From positions 868,001 to 932,000 of the forward strand of contig NADL03000012.1 of NCBI GenBank assembly GCA_002205965.3: DNA of 64,000 nt, given 5' to 3'. The notes under the pieces were generated by a model. The model was not told where the DNA came from and made no database searches. It saw only the letters and a program-made list of their open reading frames with translations. The DNA comes from Kappaphycus alvarezii (taxonomy: Eukaryota > Rhodophyta > Florideophyceae > Gigartinales > Solieriaceae). Shown here in pieces: positions 43,844 to 55,171 of the stretch. Position numbers and translations under genes: made by a program. Position 1 is the stretch's first letter; every line of letters starts with the position of its first letter.

Positions 43844-44712
43844 TCATGCCCGAATTCCGTCCTTTGATTCGATATTATCGCAAAAAGAAACACATTCAGG
43901 TGTCAAACCTACCCTAGAATTCCATTCTTCATCTGTTTCAAACCCAGAATCATAATCGTCCCATGCATGTTCATTCCCCCGAGCGTACCCTTTCTCACTT
44001 CCGAAAGTGTTAGTTGGTTCGGAATCTTCGCTGTCATAGCTAGAAGTGAAATCTTCACTGTCCGTTTCTTTCAACTTCCGGATGTGTGCTTTTGTCGAAA
44101 TCCAGGGGCATCTTCACGTTCTGCCGTCAACATTAACTGAAACGATTTGGTTGCCCAAGTCAATGCAGGTCCCTAGTCTTTCCATGGTAGGGCAGCCAAT
44201 GATTGCATCGAAAGGGAGATCAGGCATGACAAGAAAGTCTACATCAACTTTAGAGTCCCCAAAGAACACGGAAACCTTGTCAACAGTGCCCATGCATTTT
44301 GAGACGGTTCCATCCGCCACAGTTATTCTTCGAGTAGTTGGAATAATTTCGAGACCTAATCTGTCACCAAAGTTTCTGAGATAAGGTTTGGAACAGCGCC
44401 CGAATCGAAAAGAGCTTGGGTTTTCATTCCCAATACTTTGACTGGTACTAGTTTAAGACGTCTTGGTGCTGTCGAGGCCGATTGAAGAAACAGTTTCTTA
44501 CCCTTAGCGGACTTATTAGACCTGATAATTTTTTTGAGTTCTTTTCTCGCATCCTCTGCGTCGCCCCTCAAAAGTTGACCAAACGTTATCCCAGTTGGGG
44601 CCGATGCAAGCTCAGCCACCAAATTGTACTTCTTCACATATTCTAGTACGTCCTTCGGGATACTCTTAAATTTCTTACTCTTTCTCGTCTTCTTGGCCGA
44701 AGTGTTTCCCAC
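43844..44712 (-). CDS. element 2 protease with acidic spacer
   Basis: The frame 44712-44356 has a basic start (SAKKTRKSKKFKS), the clade block GITFGQLLRGDAEDA, and the aspartic-protease site ALFDSGAVPNLIS. After a frameshift, 44320-44114 holds FDAIIGCPTMERLG, the second conserved protease step. A separate frame (44074-43844) is strikingly acidic (SYDSEDSEPTNTFGSEKG, FETDEEWNSR) and links protease to RT. The enzyme cuts the polyprotein. Confidence 0.8.
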
Positions 44713-44833
44713 CCTGGAACAACTTGATCAAGCCTCTTGGTTCGAGGAGGTACAGGTGCTGGGATATGCTCCAGCATTCCATAATCTAGCCTAGGTTTTT
44801 TCGACAAAACGTTCCCTTCCCCATCCCTTTTTG

Positions 44834-45839
44834 TCACATTAACTTGACTGATTTCTTCAGCGATGGATACATTACCGGCATCCGCCAACCTTTGATCCTT
44901 CTGTTTTGTAAGATTTTCATCTCTGGTCCTGACTCACTCCTCGCGTCCGATAAATTTGCTCTTCTGTTGTCTTTAGACCAGCAGTTACTTTCATGATGCC
45001 CGTAACGACCGCACTTTCCACAACGAGTGTTTCTATGTGGATTATCAGGACACCTATTTGCAAAGTGTCCAGGCTTGTGACAGTAGGAACAGACTTCTGC
45101 GGCCTTGGGGGCCCCAGACTGGTTCTTCTTAATGGTAAGAGTAAGGCTTTCCAACTGCGAGGTTATCATGTCAAGTCGATTATCGAATCGGGTTTCCAAC
45201 CTTTCTTCCAAGTTTTTGACATCGCTCCTGACTGATTCCAATGCTGCTGCGCTAGTCGCTGGCCTTTGATAATTCTTTTCAGGATGTACGATAGAGATGT
45301 ACGGGTTTCCCTCGGTCTTTCACTTAGTGACTGAAACGTCTCCGAATTTTTGACAAATTCTACTATGGTACCCTTCAGTTCATTAAAAGTGTGAGGGCCC
45401 TTGATGAGGAGGAAATCGGAGAGCCGCTTATCCCCCATCGCCGCCTTACGCAGCATTCCGTACTTGGCTTGGGCGTTGAACCCAGCCTTTTCATAGAGAT
45501 CACACAAGTATACCAATGAGCTTAACAAATCGTCGAAGTTGAGCCGGGCCTCTATGGCGGTACGAATCATCTCATCTGGTTCTACCTCTTAGCATATTCT
45601 TTCACAAGCCACTCACATACCTCACCGAAGTTACGCCCATTCCCGTTAAGAGACCACCCGTTGATAAACTTGGCCTTATATTTGTGCTTTGCGTCACCAT
45701 GAAGATAGGCGAAGATACTTTCGGCCTTCTCTTCATCGCTCTTCTCACGCATCACAACGTTGACATATGTATAGAGAAACTCCTCAACGTCTTCATTCTT
45801 GCCCCCTGTGAACGTTATACGAGCAGCGTTGAGATCCAT
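44834..45839 (-). CDS. element 2 gag with two zinc knuckles
   Basis: It starts at 45839 (MDLNAARITFTGGKNEDVEE). The capsid-like part has YVNVVMREKSDEEKAESIFA and, after a shift near 45580, FDDLLSSLVYLCDLYEKAGF. The C-terminal frame (45241-44834) begins with a coiled-coil-like stretch (LEERLETRFDNRLDMITSQL) and has CSYCHKPGHFANRC and CGKCGRYGHHESNC, two canonical CCHC knuckles. It forms the particle and binds RNA. Three frames are needed to read it. Confidence 0.85.
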
Positions 45840-45912
45840 GATTACAGAAAAGAAATCCCCTCGAATGGTTCCCTAAGACTGCTCAACTCGAATACCTCGG
45901 GTGCAACCCCCT

Positions 45913-45926
45913 CCACAAGAGTACCA
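45913..45926 (-). other. element 2 tRNA primer-binding site
   Basis: On the minus strand, two bases inside the 5' LTR, lies TGGTACTCTTGTGG, expected to pair with a tRNA 3' end of CCACAAGAGTACCA. Element 1 has a related TGGTAACTTGAGG. I cannot assign the tRNA. Confidence 0.6.
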
Positions 45927-45928
45927 AA

Positions 45929-46643
45929 TGATAGGGGTAAATCGTCGGGAGAAGAGATACTTAGAAAACCACCCCAAGACGGAGGTGTTGCAGCGACAAA
46001 AGTGCTACCGTGGTATAGTTGAACGAAAAAAGGAGTGTATGGGAAGACAGTTGAATGGGCTACAAGCAAGTATGGAAGGGGCAGGGTCTACCACCTATGC
46101 TTAGTGACTAGGGTAAAATAAATGCTTCTTGGGTCTGAAGTTGACTCTCAACTTCCTACTACTCGGAGCTTGACTTGAAGTTGTCTGCCAACTTGCTTGA
46201 CCTCTCAAGGAGGAAGCACTTTACTCAGCTTATATAGACCTTTCGGCTAATCCTAAAGTCTCAATCAAACATACTAAATACCATAAAACGCATTTCACGG
46301 GAATCGTGTGAACCAGAGAGACCATTAGAAGATATTTCCTCAAGGTAAATATCTAGGTGCCATACCCATGCCAGCCACCCATCGGCCAGGGGTGGGAATT
46401 GATGTGGCCATTATATAGACCTTTCAGAGTCACTCGTAGTATCACCCACAACCTAGAACTGTACTGACATCCACTATGACAGCGTGTCCTAAAATAAAAA
46501 ATCAACCGATGAATTTGCCACACTCACCCAAATTAAAAATATCTTGCAAATTCAAAAACTGTAAAAATATCTTCCCAGTTCCAATACTGTATACAATTAT
46601 GGTCCTCATCTAAATTTTTTCGTGTGCGAATTTGCGCACATCA
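45929..46643 (-). repeat. Ty3/gypsy element 2, right (5') LTR, 715 bp
   Basis: TGATAGGGG to GCGCACATCA, mate of 39312-40031. Being upstream of gag on the minus strand, it is the 5' LTR and carries the promoter. Confidence 0.92.
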
Positions 46644-48260
46644 CGCTGCACCCCGTTATTCTCAAAATCCAACGGTTACTGAAATCAGGGGATGACGAAG
46701 AGCAGCAACTCGGCAACCTGCTGTTTCAACTCTGGTACCATGATGATGGGTACATCATCGCAAAACACGACCAGCTCCGCAAGGCACTGGACATCTTTTC
46801 ATCGCCAGAGGCCACAGCTCGGGGTCTGCACCTAGCAGTGCCGAAATGCAGAATCTGGTGGCCAACTCCACCACTGGAGTCAGTGCAACGCCTCTATCCA
46901 AGAGAACTCACACAGGAGTACAGCGAGGGCACAGTTGTCCTGAACGCTCCGGTTGTCACCAACCGGTTTACCCAACAGCACTTCACAGGCCATGTGAAGT
47001 CCCTGAAGCCGTTCCTCGACACTATCATCACCTTGGGGAACACGCACATCGCGTTCCAGCTCCTGCGCAACTGTTTCGGGGTCTGTAAGCTCGGATACCT
47101 GTTACGGGTAGTGCCACCAGCTTGCACTGCGGAAGGCGCTGCAATATTCGATGCAATGATGGAGAACTGTGTGCGCACACTGGCTGGGGGCGTCCTCGAC
47201 CCCGACATATGTCGAGAATTGCAGTTGCCATGAAACCGATCACCGCCAAGAAGCCATCACTGGGAATTGGACTCACTTCGGCGAAATCAATTGCAGCTGC
47301 AGCCTTCCTCGCCTCCAGCGCAGCGTCCAACAGGCTGTGTGCAGCCCTCCTCCCAGCGGCAATTACGGATCTCTCAACGTACCGAGACATCGTCGAGGCG
47401 CACCAGATTTGGTCCCTCTCTTGCTCCCAGTCCAGGATTATCCCCTTTAGTGCCCTCTGCTCAAACAAAACACCATCACAGAAGACACTATCGGACGCCA
47501 TCCACGAGCGGGTGCAAGAGGAGATCGATGTGGGCGACAATAGACGGCAGGCCTTCCGTGCCTCCATGGGGCTCCCCGGCGCGAAAGATTGGGTGTACTG
47601 CACCCCATCTCCGGCCTTAAGACTAGCATTGAACCAAGAGAATTCTCAATATGGTTCCAATACTACTGCCAAGTCCCGCTCTTCCCTCCGGAAACACCAT
47701 GCCCCAAGCGGAACTGCCCCGAAACTCTCGACTGTTTCGGCGACCATCTGTTGCACTGCTTACACGGGGGCGAGAGGACGCGAAGACACGACTGTCAGGT
47801 TCGTTTATTGGCAAGCGATCTCATGAAAGCCGCGCGACATCCAGTCATCGAGCCGCGAGAAGGGGTCCACCGCACAAGACCCGATATTCGCGCAATGGGA
47901 CAAACTGGCAGAACAGACTTCTTCGACGTCACCTTTGTCAACCCCTAGCGCCCTCGAACAGGAGAGTGAGGACATTCAACCCACTCACCTCGCTTAACGC
48001 GGCAAGAACGGCGAAACACAGAAGATACGAGTCCTTTATCGCGTCTTCCGCCGGAAGTAGGCTAGTGCCCGTCCCTACCTCTATCCTCGGGGATGGCACC
48101 CGGACGCCCACGCGTTGCTAACCGACGTCGCACGCAACGTCGCTACGAGGGCAAGGGAGACCTACGCAAAGGTCAAAGAAATCTTAACACAGCGTCATGC
48201 CGCAGCAGCAGTATTGTCCAATGCAGCGTGCCTGTTGGCCGGCCTCCCGTCAGTTTTCTA
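46644..48260 (+). pseudogene. LINE B, 3' part: RT catalytic box to C-terminus
   Basis: It resumes the frame broken at 39311: HPVILKIQRLLKSG, then LWYHDDGYIIAK, where YHDD is the RT catalytic pair. Next come GLHLAVPKCRIWWP and VLNAPVVTNRFTQQHFTGHV. Later frames give SMGLPGAKDWVY, then PKRNCPETLDCFGDHLLHC with GGERTRRHDCQ (zinc site), and RPDIRAMGQTGRTDFFDVTF. The tail reads ALLTDVARNVATRARETYAK and ends near 48260. LINE B at 52180-52660 is the same region. Several frameshifts make it inactive. Confidence 0.85.
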
Positions 48261-48410
48261 GAGTTTTGACAACTTCCCGCCAACCCTTTACATTGTAAGC
48301 CTTTACCATCACGACATCCCTTAGGGAACAGCTGAACATATTTTTCATGCATCCATGTCTTTTATCATTGGTGTACAGTCTAAATGTGCAACGTTGCAAA
48401 GTACATAAAA

Positions 48411-49915
48411 TTAAGTTGGAATTGGGTGACTAAGCTCTGCGTGTTGCGGTGCGCGACAAATTACGGATGCTGCACATGTTGACCAGATTGAGTAGCTAAG
48501 CTTCTGATACAGGCGGGTCTTCACTCCCCCAGTCGAGCATCCGCTACGAGACGCTACTGCTGCCGCGTATGTCTCTATAACCTTGGATGTTTCTAAAGAG
48601 GGTGTTCCTAACGAGTCGAAGGCTAGTGGTACAAAATCCCATCCTAGCCTTGATCGTCCCGGCATTGCCTCGCCTGGAATCGCTGCCACTTTCGTAGCTA
48701 AGTCTCTCTTCTTCCGCTTTCCTGCTGCGTTGCAACAGCTCGCGCTTCTCGTGCTGCCATTGACTTATAGCTCTCTTGGAACGGGGATGATACAGTCACG
48801 TCATACGCCACTGGGAGAGGGACTGGGTGTTTGTTGCATCAGACCTTGGGTACACCAGAATGTCCGCGGGTCGCGCGTTCAGTCCAGGAAGTAGGTACTT
48901 CACTTCGTATTGAACGCTGACTCCTGCTGCCTTGAACAGCTCTCGGCCAAGTACCTTTACCACCGCTGTGTGACGATTGGTCCATCCGAGACCTTTGTTG
49001 CATAAGTCTGCTGCATGGTCTCCTAGAGCGTCCATGGGCCTGTGGCACTCCGCGCACCGCAGCGGAGCAGTGTCATCAAATACGGGCACTCCCAGATGGC
49101 GACGGAGCATTACTGTCCACATCTCGTCGTACGTTCGGTTGACCGCAGACGGATGCGCAGTCAGGAACGCTGCTGCAGTCGTCCCCATGTATGCTTGGCG
49201 GCGAATCCTTCGCCGAATATCTTCTTCCGAGTGCGTTGCGGGGTTGGGGAATCTCGCCCATTCATCATCCTTCCAGAAGGACTTTGCTGCCGACTCGCAC
49301 CAGCTCGATATAGAACGTTGTGTGGATTATCGGGCTTGGCAGCAAGGCTGGCCGCTGTCAGTGCTTCTGGAAGACTGCCTTGTTCGTTCGGAAAGGATGC
49401 TTGGAGTTGTCGTACAAAGTCCCGAAGGTGTCCATCCGCTTCCGCGTACCTATACTCACGGTGTTCTAACGCATCGGGCTCGTCAGGGCATCGCAGTTGC
49501 TCGGCTTCATAATGCTCGCCGCATACGCTGCGATATGAGCGTCGCAACAGGTGTGAAGCCGTGGCCGCATATCGCAGAGGTAAGGATACCCTGCGTCGAA
49601 CTGCACCGGTCATCGGCACATTATTGGAGCGCGAGTAGAATTCCAACTGTTCTTCATCAAATCTCATTGCAATGGCAGTGGACACATCCGGCGGCGTTAG
49701 CTTCATCACATGTTGAAGCTTGCATGCCGAGGCACATACTCGGTGAAGATGAAACGAGTACGAGCGTCTCCGATACCGTCGATCAGCGATAAAGTGTTCT
49801 TACAGCCGCTGATTTTCTTAGTGAGAAAGTTTTCCATGAATTGGGGCGTTCCAATCGGGGCGCCGAGGAGGTCGATGCCTTCAGTGGAAAAGTTATCTGT
49901 AGGGAAGCGATGCAA
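48411..49915 (-). pseudogene. LINE A C-terminal half with zinc and possible endonuclease domain
   Basis: Minus-strand frames in order: STEGIDLLGAPIGTPQFMEN (49915-49706); MKLTPPDVSTAIAMRFDEEQ to LQASFPNEQGSLPEALTAAS (49709-49161); and 49188-48796 with MLRRHLGVPVFDDTA, LRCAECHRPMDALGDHAADL, then CNKGLGWTNRHTAV, a CCHC-type zinc site, and LPGLNARPADILVYPR. The last block (about 48689-48411) has GWDFVPLAFDSLGT and KLSYSIWSTCAASVI. The zinc site followed by RPADILV is reminiscent of restriction-like endonuclease LINEs, but I cannot confirm the catalytic residues. Confidence 0.8.
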
Positions 49916-49973
49916 TAGTGGCGATGTACGTTGTCAGGCTGGCGCGGCCAGAAGAGACGTGTTTTCGCCGGTT

Positions 49974-51990
49974 TCAAATGCAATCCGTGATCGGTCCCCT
50001 GACACTGAGGATCTGGATTGCTTTGTCGAGCTCCGTATGAGTGCCTATGAGGGTGCAGTCATCGGCATACCATCTGTGTAGACTGAGCTGAGTTCGCCCC
50101 GCAATTTCTGTTGCTAATGGATGCACTACAAGGGAGAACATGAGCATACTTGCCGGGTCCCCTTGTTGCATCCCTTCTTGGCTAGGGATGTCTTGTGCAG
50201 ACGCCACAGGCAGAATTAGCGAAGGCTTGTTGCGAGCGTACACATGTTCAGAAAACGACATAGCGATGGTACCTTGGTCGGCAGCAAGTTTATCATGCGC
50301 TGTCTGGAGAACCGATTGAAGGCATTATGTGCATCCACGGACACTAGTGCGTACTCTTCCTTGTTGCCCTGGCACTGTACCAATCTCCGTGCATCGTGCA
50401 CAATGGAATCGAGTCCGCAGGGCACGCCATTGGCCACCTGCAGGGGTGTAAGATATTCTCTCGTGTCTTCCAGTGCTTGTGGTAGAAGCACCTTTGTTAC
50501 AAGTCTCCTCAGGGCCGTCCCAATGGCAATGGGGCGAATCTTATCTGGCCGAGGTTGGATGGGCAGCAGCGTCGCAGAGGAGATCAAAGGAATTGTGTCG
50601 TCTGGAAGGTCCCCATGGGCTAATCTCGTCACTACAGCAGTTAGCACCGAGATGCCTGTCACTCCTGCTTCGGGACTCACGGTTGTGTTGGCCAGCAAAC
50701 GAAGGAGCCGCGGGGACATTCTGTCCGGGCCCGGCGTGGAGTTTGGGTTAAGGCGTCGGACAGCGCGCAGAACCGCTTCTTCAGTGATGTCCATCGGGAG
50801 CGGAAGGTCCCTCGCTTGGATAGCTGTCACCGGAGACTGCGGTGCTGGGTGCAGTTCTTGCAGACGTTCTATAACCTGCGGGTCTCGCACGTCGGCGATG
50901 CGCGACTGATGTAGCGTGCGCATCGCACGTCCGTATTGTGCGTCTGCTGCCAAGTGGGATGCTCGGCGAAACTTCGGGTCGTGCTTACTGTCAGTCTGCT
51001 GGCGGCGACGCCTAACGATTCTCTCTTCTCTGGTCTTGTGGGCTTGAATTGCTTCTGTCCAAAGTTCATTCCATTCGCCAGCGTTGGCACGGCGGATGCG
51101 TTCGCGCAGTCCTTGGCTTTGCCTTATTTGAGACCGCCATCCGGCTTCCCCACGCATTAAGCGTCGCAGAACTGCAGTGGGAAGAAGGTGTATTCGGAGG
51201 AGGGTGGCGTGGACTGCATCTGCATTCCGTGCGTTTGCCGCAGCGCGGAAAAGCCGTATGAGTAATATGGCGAGGCTGTGCATGCAGTTTGCGGGTATGC
51301 GGTTGAAGATGTCCGAAGGTCTTAGCGGGCTGTGCAGTGCATCGTAAACCGTAGGGAGGACGTGGCTTGCGTGGACCGTTCGCGGGTTTCTGAGGGAGTC
51401 ATTGAGGCATTGCTGCGGGCTAGGGAGAAAGAGGGAGGGTTTAGTGGCGTGATGTCCTGATTGCCCGTTGTCCCAATGGGGGGCAGGGTCACGTTTTGCC
51501 GTCTCCTTCCGCATGTCTTTCATCGCTGTGACAGGGCGCGGGTGCGGTTCGTACGTCGCTCGGTCTTCGCAGTCGTCATGGGTGGGGCTCCAAGAACGGG
51601 CTTGGACTGTTTAGGGTGCTGATCGGCGCTTGTTTCATTCAGTTTGGCAACCGGCAAGTTGGTAGGCGACGGGTCCGCAGTTTCTGCGGGTGGGATTTGT
51701 GCCTGTTTCCGATGGTGCAGCGCTTTTGGTTCTTCCCGGACTGTAGCGGGTTCCGGTATCTCCAATCCTTCGTCTTGGGTGTCCGTGGATGTGTGTTGGT
51801 GGCCTCTGCTGGAGTATTTGGCTCCGGAGCTGCACTGGGGTTGTCCTGTGCGTCTGGTACATCCTGTTTGTGGCCCTTGGTATGCGCATCGTCAGCTAAG
51901 GGTCCTTCTTTTTCTTCAGTTGCCGGTGCCAAGTGTGGGCACCCCTGTAGAACTTTGTGATGAAGTTCTCCACGAATGCATTTCCTCGAG
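49974..51990 (-). pseudogene. LINE A N-terminal region and reverse transcriptase
   Basis: The longest frame (51523-50216, 435 codons) goes from a charged N-terminal region through LQELHPAPQSPV and MDITEEAVLRAVRRLNPNST with PGPDRM, then DKIRPIAIGTALRRLVTKVL, VANGVPCGLDSIVHDARRL and YALVSVDAHNAFNRFSRQRM (first Asp). Frame 50261-49974 supplies SQEGMQQGDPASMLMFSLVV and HRWYADDCTLIGT (YADD). These are all core RT motifs. Upstream, frames at 51932-51520 (TKTERRTNRTRALSQR end) are Pro/Lys-rich and may be the element's 5' coding part. Few shifts: this is the best-preserved LINE A here. Confidence 0.85.
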
Positions 51991-52009
51991 GCAAAGTCGC
52001 TACTGCCTC

Positions 52010-52050
52010 GTCAATCATGCATTAAAAACACCCCAACTTCCCCCCTTTTA
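52010..52050 (+). repeat. LINE-type 3' tail copy
   Basis: CATGCATTAAAAACACCCCA followed by ACTTCCCCCC, immediately outside the 5' limit of LINE A (minus strand). Confidence 0.5.
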
Positions 52051-52740
52051 GCCGATGTACGGGGTGGCACTAAATCGTAGGTGTGGCTGTACCGGTACTG
52101 TAGCAGTGTCAAAGTATAATCACAAAGGGGGGTCAGTCCCACAAGGAAATTCAGAGAGGGGAAAATTTGGGAAATTTATTATTTTGACCGTCAAGTGGCC
52201 CTCGTTGCGCAAGACCTGCAGAAATCGGCCCGTCACCCGCCGTCGAACCGCGGGACGGGTCCATCGCACGAGGCCAGACATCTGTGCGATGGGAAGCAGT
52301 GGAGGTACGGACTTCTTTGACGTGACCTTCGTCAACCCGCTGGCGCCCTCCCACAGGAGGGCCCAAACGTTCAATCGATCACCTTACTCAATGCAGCCGC
52401 CTCCGCGAAGCATAGAAGATATGATTCTTTTATTGCAACCTCCGGGAGAAGTAAGCTCGTGCCGATCCCCATATCTACTCTCGGAGGGTGACACCCGGAC
52501 GCCTATAGGGTGCTAACCGACGTCGCGCGGAACGTGGCCGTTAGAGCGATGGAGACATATGGTAAGGTCCGTACGACTTACTCAGAGGCACGCTGCCGCG
52601 GCCGTAATGTCCAACGCAGCCTGTCTGCTGGACGGTCCTAAGCCGGCTTTTTAGGTAATTTCAGAAGTATTACTGCGCACCCTGTAGATATTCGGGCCGC
52701 AACCGACCATATCTTCAAATATTAAATCACCTCACATTTC
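52051..52740 (+). pseudogene. LINE B 3' end fragment
   Basis: From about 52180 the plus strand in shifting frames matches LINE B at 47830-48250: VHRTRPDICAMGSSGGTDFF and DVTFVNPLAPSHRRAQ, then YDSFIATSGRSKLVPIPIST, VLTDVARNVAVRAMETYGKV, and AGF before the stop near 52654. The 3' untranslated part follows (CACCCTGTAGATATTCGGGC, CAACCGACCATATCTTC, AAATATTAAATCACC), which defines what the scattered tail copies derive from. Confidence 0.75.
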
Positions 52741-53630
52741 ATGTACTGTACTGTACTGTAGTGTTACCCATCAGCGACGACTTATCCCACATAACGCATT
52801 AGCCGCGTGGATATAACCGACCACATCTTCCATGCATTAAAATAACCCAAAAATTCCCCATCACATTTCCCCCTCTTTATATAGAAAGAAATGTCATTTC
52901 TTGATCAGAGAGGGTGAAGTATTTTCTTCACGAGCATTACAGTATCGTACAATGAAGTGCAGATTTCTCTTGTTTGATTACAGTGTCCCTATGCGTCTTA
53001 TGGGGTAAATGTTTATGGTTGTACAATGCTGCACAGAAGCGTACGGAGGGTATTCATACGTCTTACACAGATGTATTGCCAGAGATGTATTGCCTCGTGG
53101 GTCGATTACTTTCATGGAACCCCCGTAAGGAGCCCTCGCGTGCCATGAACAGGTAGCTAAGGGGCTAATGGTGAGAGTCAAGTTGTAGTTACGTACGCTG
53201 TATGAAGATGATCATTGACGCCTGATGAAAGATGTCCACAGATCAATATATCGGAATATGTCTCCAGTCGAGAAACAGCTCCTCTGGGCAGCCATGGCGC
53301 TCTGAGTGCTTGTTCCACTGCCGTAAAGATCCCCCTCCCCCCAGCGATAACAGTCTTTATTCATTGCGTCGTCGAATTGTACACTGACTGCCCAACTATT
53401 AATTGAAGATATAACTGGATGGTCGACGTCAATCAAGTATAGTGTATTAGAATAAACATCAAGAGATCCTTTATATAGTCTGAACCATCACTCCGCACAT
53501 TGCATCTTAGATCGAATATATCTTCCAAGAGTAAAAATACCCAAACCTTCCCCCTATTACATCTTTGCTGAACGTCGTAGCGAATTTACTTTGCACCTGT
53601 GTTTCCGAGAATATATCAGAGATACAGCCC
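52741..53630. other. no gene; two more tail copies
   Basis: Tail motifs lie at 52805-52865 (CCGACCACATCTTCCATGCA, TTAAAATAACCC, AAAAATTCCCC) and 53508-53552 (CGAATATATCTTCCAAGAG, AAATACCCAAACCTTCCCC). A 14-bp tandem (AGATGTATTGCCAG-like) sits at about 53068-53095. No coding sequence is supported. Confidence 0.45.
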
Positions 53631-53633
53631 GCT

Positions 53634-55171
53634 ATGACAGCCGTAGCAACTCCCAGCGTTTTAATTCCAACTTCTTTAATTGACAACCAAGGAAACTCAT
53701 TTCTCTCCTACATTGCTGAAGATATACCCTCTCGCCCTGCTGTTCCTCTCAACGCAACTGACAGAGTCGATTTTGCTACATTTCTCTCCGAAAGTATTCC
53801 GGTGAGCCAGCGCTCATCCACCGCTTCTCGGTCGACCTCACCACCCGTGATGACCTCATGCTCACCGTCCTTTCCCTACTCCTGCTCCTCGTCGTCGAAG
53901 CAATCATAACCACAGTACTTCTTCGCACCTACAACGGGAGAGTGTCCAATTTTGGTTTCTCCGTCAAGCAGTTTGTCGAACTGGCTCGGGATTTCAAGTT
54001 TCGTTATCTCATCCGAGCAAACCCGTTCCCTCCGACCAGGCCCGCGCAAACTCAATGTACGTCTTTTGCTTATCGCTACCGCTGTCTTGATCATCACTTT
54101 CAGCGTAGAGGCGACCGTGCTCTGGCTGTCCACCCTGGAGTATACAGGTGACCAACGGTATGGCCGCCTTTACTTACGAGGAGACTCTACAACCTGATTG
54201 GAATATCATCCGTGAAAATGCCCGGAGTGCCATCAATCGCCCCTGCGTCTCCCTTAGCATCATTAGTAGTAGCGGTGGTAATCTCGAGCAAGGAAACACT
54301 CGTGTTACACCTTGCCTAGCTGCGACGGGCAATCTCTCGGCAGAAGTTGAGTTTCAAAGAGTGTCCGATGATGTCGATCTCACGATTCAGACAAATAACC
54401 ATGTGTACGGTGCGGAGCATAAAATCACCATTGGAGACTTGACTGCGAGCTACAAGATGATTATTTATTTCACGATGAATGATCGAAGACGCAAGATACT
54501 GGCTAAGCGGTCCTATTTCGTCTCCCTCCCCGAAGCCACATACTTTATACATCGCCAATATGTAGCTTTTCTGTTTAATGAATACGTTCGGCGCACAAAC
54601 GATACAAGCATGAATCTAGAGCGACTGACCGCGCTGGGGCCATCTATAACATAACAGTGGAAGACGGCGAAAACATTGCCGTGGCGCAAATTAATGGACA
54701 GCGACGATTTCGTCGGGTGACTTCGTCCCTTACCACAACTAGGGTCCGGGGGATTCTTCCTAGGGGAGATGCAGCATTAGAATTTGCTGTGGCTTATTTC
54801 AAGGGGGCGAGTGGAGTTTCTGTACAAGGGCCGGATTTGAACGATCTGGATGTTGGCTCGTCCAGCACATGGGCATTGGAGCAACGGATGTGGCTGGAGG
54901 AGAGCCGGAGATTGAACTGGATGACTATGACAGTTCTGCTGGCATCGGCAGTGGTCGTACTGCTCGTTTGAGGTATTTGCTAAGGCCCATTGGAACTGCG
55001 GAGATCGCAGGGGCGTTTGTTAGTGCACAAGTAGGTGCTGAGTTTGGCAGACCGATTGGAATTATGGAAGGGACGAGAAAAGCACGTTCAGTGGTATTGG
55101 AATCTAGTAGGGAATCGACAGACATGATATCTGACAAAGCCAGTTTCTATAGTGATGACGAGAAAGCTTGA
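53634..55171 (+). pseudogene. unidentified multi-segment membrane protein, broken
   Basis: Plus-strand segments follow one another in different frames: from an ATG at 53634, TPSVLIPTSLIDNQGNSFLS and DRVDFATFLSESIP; at 53838-54050, FSVDLTTRDDLMLTVLSLLL then LLVVEAIITTVLLRTY, a clear membrane segment; at about 54050-54195, KLNVRLLLIATAVLIITFSV, a second; 54148-54654 (168 codons), likely an exposed domain, with AGAIYNITVEDGENIAVAQ in the next frame; 54603-54971, ending WMTMTVLLASAVVVLLV, a C-terminal membrane anchor; and 54869-55171, a soluble tail. I recognise no family. The pieces could be exons, one decayed gene, or overlapping genes; about 54148-54654 is the best single frame. Confidence 0.4.
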
